A stretch of DNA of 64,000 nucleotides from Dinghuibacter silviterrae. Its GTDB lineage: Bacteria; Bacteroidota; Bacteroidia; Chitinophagales; Chitinophagaceae. The DNA lies in assembly GCF_004366355.1 (NCBI RefSeq), contig NZ_SODV01000001.1, forward strand, positions 1,488,001 to 1,552,000, written 5' to 3'. The notes below the pieces were generated by a model that worked only from the letters and a program-made list of their open reading frames with translations, ran no database searches and was not told where the DNA came from. This document shows, one piece after another, positions 59,048 to 64,000 of this stretch (the stretch's first letter is position 1; each line of letters starts with the position of its first letter). Both the position numbers and the translations under genes were made by a program.

Positions 59048-59854
59048 TTATTTTTTGGCGCTGAACACCCATGCATGAAGTGGGGAGCGAGCAGGGAGGT
59101 CGCCTAATTCGGAAATGATCGCCTTTTCCAAAGTATTCTGAAACTTTTCCAGCAACAAAGGATCGGTCTTTATAATGAAATGGTAGAGGGGAGTGCCCAG
59201 GACAAACCCTTCCGCGGCGCCGGCCGCGGTCTCGCAAACCCCTGTTTTTTGCACAGCGTCAACTGTATGGTCGGTAAATCCCGCTTCGTTTAGCAATGCC
59301 AAAACCTTTTTTTCGTCCGACATCGAAAAAGGACCGGGCCCAGTCAGTTGTGCTGCGTTGGGGAAGAAATCTTTTATGACCGTGCTATATATCCTCCAAA
59401 TGGGGTTGTCTGCGATATTTCCCCAGACATTGAAAAGCAACTTTCCTCCCTTTTTCAGCACCCTGTGCATTTCCTTGACGGCTTTAATTTTATCCGGCAC
59501 GAACATCAGCCCGAATTGGCAAACGACGACGTCGAACAGGTCGTCGTCATAAGGAATGGCAGACATATCGATCGCGTCCCAGGAAATATTGGGGGCTAAT
59601 ATTTTGCCCTGGGCTATAGCGAGCATCTCCTCATTAATATCAGTGGCGGTTAGTTCGACTGTCAAGAACAAGCGATCGATCAGGTGTCGGGTGACAATGC
59701 CCGTGCCGCAGGCGAGCTCCAATATATTGGAGACGCCGGTAACACCGATCCTGCCGACCAAATCTGTTGCGTAGGGCTCAAAAAGAAAGGCGCCCAGGTG
59801 GTGGTCATAGCTTTTTGCAATAGAACCATCAAATTTCATTGGATTGCGTTCCAT
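59048..59854 (-). CDS. SAM-dependent class I methyltransferase
   Basis: The 268-residue protein has the Rossmann-like methyltransferase fold. NILELACGTGIVTRHL (motif I, about 43-58) binds S-adenosylmethionine, ATDINEEMLAIA gives the acidic loop, DLFDVVVCQFGLMFV is motif II and LKKGGKLLFNVWG is motif III. The form resembles UbiE/ubiquinone-type methyltransferases. The acceptor is unknown. It is co-transcribed with the Crp gene. The start at 59854 fits; a Met at residue 6 is an alternative. Confidence 0.85.
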   Translation of the reverse strand: MERNPMKFDGSIAKSYDHHLGAFLFEPYATDLVGRIGVTGVSNILELACGTGIVTRHLIDRLFLTVELTATDINEEMLAIAQGKILAPNISWDAIDMSAIPYDDDLFDVVVCQFGLMFVPDKIKAVKEMHRVLKKGGKLLFNVWGNIADNPIWRIYSTVIKDFFPNAAQLTGPGPFSMSDEKKVLALLNEAGFTDHTVDAVQKTGVCETAAGAAEGFVLGTPLYHFIIKTDPLLLEKFQNTLEKAIISELGDLPARSPLHAWVFSAKK

Positions 59855-59957
59855 GATGAAAGATTGAAATTATACGCAAAAAAAGCAAGAAATGGGCGGA
59901 TGGGGGTTGTCCTATGACAAGTTTTGGGCAAGGCGTCTTTTTTGCTTAAATTTCAAT

Positions 59958-62138
59958 ATGCAAAAGTCGAAAAGCGCCTCTGCCGACGCCAGCACCTTAT
60001 CCCGGGCGGCCGCGCACCGTTCGTCGTCCTCCTTCAGCAAGTCTGCAAGGGTCGTACAAAGGGTTCGAACCAAGGAGAGCGTCCTGGTCGACCAGGTAAA
60101 GTGGCAGATGGTCGTTGCCATCTGGAGAACGTCCGGGCGTTCAAAAGCCAAATCGGACATCTCCGACCATATTAAATTCCTGACGAACGCAAACGCCGTG
60201 GGGATGCTGAATCAAGGCGCCCTCGAAGGGGCCGCTACGAGCAGCCAGAACCAAACCACCTTTTACAACGAGCAACTGTCGACGGGTTTTAATAACATCA
60301 CCCTGGACAACCTTTATCGTACCGGATTGTTTATGTCCGCCATCGACCTGCTGGAGAACAAGGCCTCCTGGGAGCTCTACCGGCCCCAGGTATCAGGAGG
60401 TGATACCCAGGCCGGGACCACTGTCGGAGACGGCGCGAAAACCACGACGAATACGAATGTAAAGACGTCCGTCAGCTGGGCCCCGATCGATGGCAATGCC
60501 AAGGAAGGGAAGAAAATGACGGCGCACATCCTGGCACCGGATCACCTGCTGGGGTCGACGCCCTCCGGGGCCGCCAACGTGAAGTCCGGCAGGCTGACTA
60601 CCTTCACTGATAATGAATACATCGCAGGTCACCTCCTCAATGATCACCTGGGTGGCCCCGGCGACGAGCTGCGGAATATAACGGCGCTGCCCAAGGATGT
60701 CAATTCGGAGCAGTCGAACAAGATAGAGCAGGAGGTTAAAAAAAGGGTAAACTCAGACCACGAGATCGTCTTTTACGAGGTGGAGGTTACTTATTCGCAA
60801 GATACCAACGTGACGGGCAATAAGTTAAGGCCAGAAGATCAATGGTACGCCAGCAGTCTGCATTCCGAATACGGCACATACCGGAGCGACACGGACTTCA
60901 GCAAGCCCGTCTCGACCGCCCACCTGAAGGACCATTTTACCCACGACCTGCCGATCAACAGTCCTACCGCCTATTCATCGGGTACCGGGTATGTGGTTCA
61001 CCCTACTTCCGACGTGCTTTACAGCGACACCACGCCCCGTGAGCCGCAGTCCAAGGCCGTGACCAATACGACGCTTGGGGAAAAGGCCAAGACCGCGGTT
61101 GATCCAGTATACGATATCACCCTGGGGGATGCCAAGCAGATAAAGCTGGAATACGTGTCTTTTGCATTGCTGTCCATGCCGATCAAAGATATGAGGGACG
61201 AGCTGGCCCGGCTTAAAGAAGAGTCGACGTCCAAAGATTCGCTGCTGAATCAGGGTGTCGGTGAGATCAACAGGCTGGAATTGTTAATTGAGGCCAACGA
61301 ACAGATGCACCAAAAGCTGAGGGAGAACCTGATAGCGATCATCCGGGAGAACGATACCGACAAAGAAAAGTCGGGTATCGTGGACGCCGAACTCGAACAA
61401 CAACTCAGCCGCGTTATAGAATTGTTCAAGCAAACAGGAGCGGCGCTGGAAGAGGCGAAAAAGGAGCGGGACGTGTACAAAGAAAAAGCCCGGCAACTGT
61501 CCTACCAGCACGGGCTCCAATCGGGCCGGTTCAAACAGCAGCGGCCGTACGACTTCCCCCCCTTGTCACCCAACAGCGAGGAACAGTGGAACCGCGGCTA
61601 TGAGAAGGGTGAATCAAGCTACCAGCCGACCGTCAGCCTGTCGGAACACCAAAGGATACAAAAAGAATTGGAACAGACCCGAAGGGAGAAGGACTTCCTT
61701 CAAGGCAAACTGGATGCCATCGAATCCGCCGACAGGGTCTATCAGCTCGGATGGTCCACGGGTTACAAAACCGGCAAGTACCCCCGAAGCGTGTCCGGTG
61801 ACATCTCGTTCTTCATCCCCCCGAGAGCCTCGGATGGCTACCGTAGTGGATTCTGGTCGAAAATAGAACTATTGACCGGCGCTTACGATCGGGGATTCAG
61901 CGCGGGCGATACGGCGCACAGACGGGACAATGGCAGGAGCGACGGATACAAGAAGGGCTTATGGGATGCGCAGCACGGCCGTGATTACGATGACGTCAAC
62001 GAAGGGGTGTCCCAGGCATATATTGAGGCTTATAGGGAATACTATAGCAAAGGATTTAGGGAAGGGTTGATTCCGAGCCATGAATATACGCCTCGGACGT
62101 CTGTGAAAAGGGTGCGGGAGGAGAAGGAGAAGTTATAG
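59958..62138 (+). CDS. Large VVQR-leader protein with nuclease-like core, coiled coil and GYxxG repeats
   Basis: ATG 59958 gives 726 residues with no signal peptide. Residues 1-34 are a Ser/Ala/Lys-rich leader ending in RVVQRV. Residues of about 150-270 contain YIAGHLLNDHLGGPGDELRN, resembling the GHLLN...GG.G...N segment of Bacteroidota DNA/RNA endonuclease-type toxin domains. Residues of about 375-500 form a coiled coil (MRDELARLKEESTSKDSLL; LEEAKKERDVYKEKARQ). The end carries repeats of the form Y-x-x-G-(F/W/Y)-x-x-G (YQLGWSTGYKTGKY, DGYRSGFW, YDRGFSAGD, DGYKKGLWD, YYSKGFREG). I infer a delivered toxin or structural effector. No immunity gene is evident. Confidence 0.5.
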   Translation: MQKSKSASADASTLSRAAAHRSSSSFSKSARVVQRVRTKESVLVDQVKWQMVVAIWRTSGRSKAKSDISDHIKFLTNANAVGMLNQGALEGAATSSQNQTTFYNEQLSTGFNNITLDNLYRTGLFMSAIDLLENKASWELYRPQVSGGDTQAGTTVGDGAKTTTNTNVKTSVSWAPIDGNAKEGKKMTAHILAPDHLLGSTPSGAANVKSGRLTTFTDNEYIAGHLLNDHLGGPGDELRNITALPKDVNSEQSNKIEQEVKKRVNSDHEIVFYEVEVTYSQDTNVTGNKLRPEDQWYASSLHSEYGTYRSDTDFSKPVSTAHLKDHFTHDLPINSPTAYSSGTGYVVHPTSDVLYSDTTPREPQSKAVTNTTLGEKAKTAVDPVYDITLGDAKQIKLEYVSFALLSMPIKDMRDELARLKEESTSKDSLLNQGVGEINRLELLIEANEQMHQKLRENLIAIIRENDTDKEKSGIVDAELEQQLSRVIELFKQTGAALEEAKKERDVYKEKARQLSYQHGLQSGRFKQQRPYDFPPLSPNSEEQWNRGYEKGESSYQPTVSLSEHQRIQKELEQTRREKDFLQGKLDAIESADRVYQLGWSTGYKTGKYPRSVSGDISFFIPPRASDGYRSGFWSKIELLTGAYDRGFSAGDTAHRRDNGRSDGYKKGLWDAQHGRDYDDVNEGVSQAYIEAYREYYSKGFREGLIPSHEYTPRTSVKRVREEKEKL

Positions 62139-62167
62139 TCTGTATGTTATGGACCCCTTCTCTTTTT

Positions 62168-62180
62168 GCTGATAATCAGC
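62168..62180. promoter_or_regulatory. Perfect 13-bp palindrome upstream of a small-ORF promoter
   Basis: GCTGAT-A-ATCAGC is a perfect 6-1-6 inverted repeat, 34 bases before the TATCTTTG promoter element. It may be an operator, or the hairpin of a terminator for the preceding gene, although the T run (TCTTTTT) lies on its wrong side for the plus strand. Confidence 0.3.
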
Positions 62181-62214
62181 GACTTTTAGCGGGTGTCCTG
62201 GCTCATAAATTGAC

Positions 62215-62222
62215 TATCTTTG
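62215..62222 (+). promoter_or_regulatory. TAnnTTTG promoter element
   Basis: TATCTTTG lies 7 bases before the ATG of the small gene at 62230, in the position typical of nearly leaderless Bacteroidota messages. It is an exact consensus match. Confidence 0.6.
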
Positions 62223-62229
62223 TGTAGAC

Positions 62230-62469
62230 ATGCAGAATCTTGCAATTATACCGGAAAGACTCGGCGCCTTAACCCAATTGGCTGGTCAGAGAGAAGTGTT
62301 TTTGGAAGACCTTAGGGAAGAGTTCAGGCGCGATTTGCAGAATTTCATTGTAGGCGCAACAGTGTCTTCCCGCAATGGAAAAGTTGTCATTGGCAATAAC
62401 TTGTATAAACAATGGCTTGCTAAGATCAAGAACAAGGGGTTTGATTATGAAATTGACTTCAAGGCATGA
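62230..62469 (+). CDS. Small hypothetical protein, 79 residues
   Basis: The protein starts MQNLAIIPERLGALTQLAGQ and is mainly helical in the first half (REVFLEDLREEFRRDLQ), with a short beta-like end (GKVVIGNNLYKQWLAKIKN). No signal or membrane segment. A perfect promoter element precedes it, and its stop overlaps the start of a second tiny gene by ATGA, so it is probably real. The region is AT-richer than the core. The function is unknown. Confidence 0.55.
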   Translation: MQNLAIIPERLGALTQLAGQREVFLEDLREEFRRDLQNFIVGATVSSRNGKVVIGNNLYKQWLAKIKNKGFDYEIDFKA

Positions 62470-62600
62470 ATGAATATTTGAGGCGGTTTGAGCTATCGGA
62501 ACGTCATCAGGAGGCGATGCTTGATTTTCTGGCGGATAGGTTGATGGAGAGTTTGCAGATGAAGATTGAGTATATATGGCAATTGCAAGGGGAAAATTGA
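62466..62600 (+). CDS. Tiny hypothetical protein, 44 residues
   Basis: The start ATGA overlaps the stop of the 79-residue gene (62466-62469). The frame reads MNEYLRRFELSERHQEAMLD and continues as a helix with LMESLQMKIEYIWQLQ. Its 44 residues look amphipathic and alpha-helical. Coupling to a gene with a clear promoter supports it, but the length gives limited certainty. It may form a complex with its neighbour. Confidence 0.45.
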   Translation: MNEYLRRFELSERHQEAMLDFLADRLMESLQMKIEYIWQLQGEN

Positions 62601-62642
62601 CCGTTGATTTATTCGAATTAATAATGAGTCTCCTGTAGCCCC

Positions 62643-62849
62643 CTATTGTTCCCACTTACAAAGCGTAAGGTTTTTTGCCTTCGCCTTTTCCAGGGTGGTT
62701 TTAACGATGTGGTAGTGGCAATTGCTCAGGCCCCGGCAATTTTCCCGGAAGTGGTATCTGGTGGCGTTGGGGCTGTCGCAGATATACACCGTGGTGGTCG
62801 TGCAGTGGATACTGCAGAGCAGAAGGAAAGCAAAGAGGAGTGATTTCAT
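62643..62849 (-). CDS. Small secreted cysteine-containing protein, 68 residues
   Basis: The product has a signal peptide or lipoprotein signal (FLLLCSIHC, Cys16) and the segment VYICDSPNATRYHFRENCRG with further Cys and His (SNCHYHIV, LTLCKWE). This pattern recurs in small Bacteroidota exported proteins that I recall but cannot name. The cysteines could bind metal or form disulphides. TAGATTTG at 62855-62862 on its strand is an exact promoter element 5 bases before the start. Confidence 0.6.
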   Translation of the reverse strand: MKSLLFAFLLLCSIHCTTTTVYICDSPNATRYHFRENCRGLSNCHYHIVKTTLEKAKAKNLTLCKWEQ

Positions 62850-62854
62850 AATAT

Positions 62855-62862
62855 CAAATCTA
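62855..62862 (-). promoter_or_regulatory. TAnnTTTG promoter element
   Basis: On the minus strand TAGATTTG (62862-62855) lies 5 bases before the ATG at 62849 of the small secreted protein gene, implying a nearly leaderless message. Confidence 0.55.
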
Positions 62863-62903
62863 TTAAGTAAGGGTTGGAATTATTTACGGGAAACCGTAAT
62901 GGA

Positions 62904-63569
62904 TCAAACGATCCCCATATCCTTGCAATAGGCGACCAGTTGCTCGTTGTTGGAGAAGTCCAAAGCTTCTTTGATCCGGTTCAGCCGTTTTTCGATGCTG
63001 CTTAATCCTGATGGCTGGATCTGCTTTTCCTTTAGGTGAGCGGGAATATCTTTTTGCCGTATTCCCCTGGCCATTAAGGAAATGATGATGATGTCGAATT
63101 CAGTGAACTCGTGTGTGTTCTTTTGTTTGAATTGCTTTACCAGGTGCCGCGGAAGGTAGCGCTGATTGTTGGCGATAAACTCGATAGCCATTTTGAGCTC
63201 CTTGGCATCGTTCCGCGCTTTGCGGACATAGCCGTCGATATCCTGGTTGTTAAAAAGCGATTCGATGACAGCGGGTTTATCTTCCGCAGAGAAAACCAGG
63301 ACTTTCAAATCGGGCTGTACTTGCCTTGCAGCGACTATAAGGTCTGTTCCTTCGGATATTCTTTGTATCCTTTCATCCTCCTCGAAATAGAGGTCGGAAA
63401 TGAGCAGATCGTACGGTTCGTTTTTCTGATGGGCAATTTGTATTTTCTGAACGGCGTCGTCGCAGTAATATGTATAGTCGATTTGAGTGATATTCAGTTC
63501 TTCCAGTGTTTTCTGCACGGAAATATTGGCGCTCTCGTGATCTTCGGCTATAAGTACTTTTGTAATCAT
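62904..63569 (-). CDS. Two-component response regulator with LuxR-like output
   Basis: The 221-residue protein has a receiver domain (about 1-125): acidic start VLIAEDHES, phospho-acceptor Asp in LLISDLYF (about Asp59), FSAEDKP and YVRKARND. The C-terminal domain (about 150-215, FTEFDIIIISLMARGIRQKD then SSIEKRLNRIKEAL) is a divergent LuxR/NarL-type helix-turn-helix. Its start overlaps the histidine kinase stop by ATGA (63566-63569), so the two form a cognate pair. It probably controls a nearby or envelope gene; the target is unknown. Confidence 0.85.
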   Translation of the reverse strand: MITKVLIAEDHESANISVQKTLEELNITQIDYTYYCDDAVQKIQIAHQKNEPYDLLISDLYFEEDERIQRISEGTDLIVAARQVQPDLKVLVFSAEDKPAVIESLFNNQDIDGYVRKARNDAKELKMAIEFIANNQRYLPRHLVKQFKQKNTHEFTEFDIIIISLMARGIRQKDIPAHLKEKQIQPSGLSSIEKRLNRIKEALDFSNNEQLVAYCKDMGIV

Positions 63570-64000
63570 GCATTAGGGGCAATTGGAATAGAAACTTTGA
63601 TTTTCAAACCTTTTGGCAGTTCGTTGTCAAAAGTAATCTGCCCTCCTATTGCGCTAATCCGGTTTCCCGTATTGGTTAATCCATTCCCGCGTCGAAAGGA
63701 AGAGGGAAAGCCAACGCCATCATCCATATATTCGACGATCAGGAGCCGCTCCTGATGATCGAATTTTACGAGGACATTTTGAGCGGAGCTGTGCTTTTTC
63801 ATGTTAATCATGAATTCCTGCAACATTAGTTCAATTTCCTTTTTCACCTTGTCCGTCACGCTGGCCCATAGCCTATTATCATTGCCGACGATCAGTACTT
63901 TGGTGGAAGCGTCGGCGAAATTTTTCAGCAAGGAAGCAATTGCTCCCTGAAAATCAATAGGTATATGTTTAGTCTGCTCGTAAGAAATATCCCGTGACTG
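63566..64000 (-). CDS. Sensor histidine kinase, C-terminal part only
   Basis: The open frame continues through the right edge of the window, so the sensor and dimerisation parts are missing. The visible 144 residues hold the HATPase domain of a NarX/DesK-type kinase: N-box KKEIELMLQEFMINMKKHS (about 110 residues from the end), the G1 box YMDDGVGF and GNGLTNTGNRISAIGG. It should phosphorylate the response regulator encoded directly downstream. No start codon is present in the window; a TTG inside the frame is not a start. Confidence 0.85.
   Translation of the reverse strand, partial: QSRDISYEQTKHIPIDFQGAIASLLKNFADASTKVLIVGNDNRLWASVTDKVKKEIELMLQEFMINMKKHSSAQNVLVKFDHQERLLIVEYMDDGVGFPSSFRRGNGLTNTGNRISAIGGQITFDNELPKGLKIKVSIPIAPNA

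Noticed and set aside
1-64000. CRISPR array, rRNA genes, insertion sequences or prophage modules
   Set aside because: No spaced identical repeats, no rRNA-like segments, no transposase or phage structural proteins were seen in reading both strands.

Overview
The window looks like chromosomal DNA of a Bacteroidota bacterium, most probably of the Chitinophagaceae type. The reasons are a complete SusC/SusD locus, a second large TonB-dependent receptor, many lipoproteins with a short LxxC lipobox, DUF3823, DUF1080 and DUF4846-like proteins, HigB/HigA pairs of the Bacteroidota kind, starts without Shine-Dalgarno sequences, and repeated promoter elements of the form TAnnTTTG a few bases upstream of start codons. 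Base composition is fairly GC-rich, with three visibly AT-richer stretches (about 27.8-28.4 kb, 30.7-32.3 kb and 62.1-64.0 kb) that look like later acquisitions. The species call is inference; no rRNA gene is present.

Layout. 0-6 kb: secreted and envelope proteins (STN-domain protein cut by the edge, lipoprotein, DUF4846-like protein, M23 endopeptidase), a VOC protein, a fatty acid desaturase and an LpxL-type acyltransferase. 6-8 kb: a candidate small RNA, an AraC regulator, a membrane protein and a pentapeptide-repeat protein. 8-19 kb: the main carbohydrate locus, made of a membrane-anchored Kelch/SARP-like regulator, a C-tract repeat array, susC, susD, a DUF3823 lipoprotein and a large putative glycoside hydrolase. 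19-28 kb: a GH110-like beta-helix protein, a DoxX/GreA-like fusion, Crp and AraC regulators, an SDR, an alginate-lyase-like protein and a haem-motif lipoprotein. 27.8-32.4 kb: two HigBA-type toxin-antitoxin loci (the first with a shortened toxin), a VVQR-leader protein, a putative glycosidase and tRNA-Pro. 32.5-39.2 kb: a secreted sugar and peptide processing group (beta-propeller, secreted Gfo/Idh/MocA, TMEM175-type channel, M1 peptidase, DUF1080, creatininase). 39-48 kb: a truncated MFS gene, regulators, an S10 peptidase, a c-type cytochrome, a broken lipoprotein gene, an NmrA/HxlR divergent pair, and a GH43 operon. 48-56.6 kb: a TonB receptor, an Hsp70/GrpE-like cassette, a thioesterase and a PorT-like barrel. 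56.6-64 kb: nitrilase, AraC and Crp regulators, a methyltransferase, a 726-residue VVQR-leader protein with a nuclease-like core, tiny ORFs, and a two-component system cut by the right edge.

How it fits together. Most genes serve uptake and breakdown of external glycans and peptides. The 8.2-18.7 kb block reads as one polysaccharide utilisation locus with its own membrane-bound regulator. The 32.5-39.2 kb cluster, with a secreted sugar oxidoreductase and a DUF1080 protein, suggests breakdown through keto-sugars. Several convergent gene pairs share a 4-base stop-codon palindrome, and many tandem genes overlap by ATGA, so the chromosome is tightly packed. No stretch longer than about 300 bases lacks a gene; the longest gap, 6065-6346, holds the candidate small RNA.
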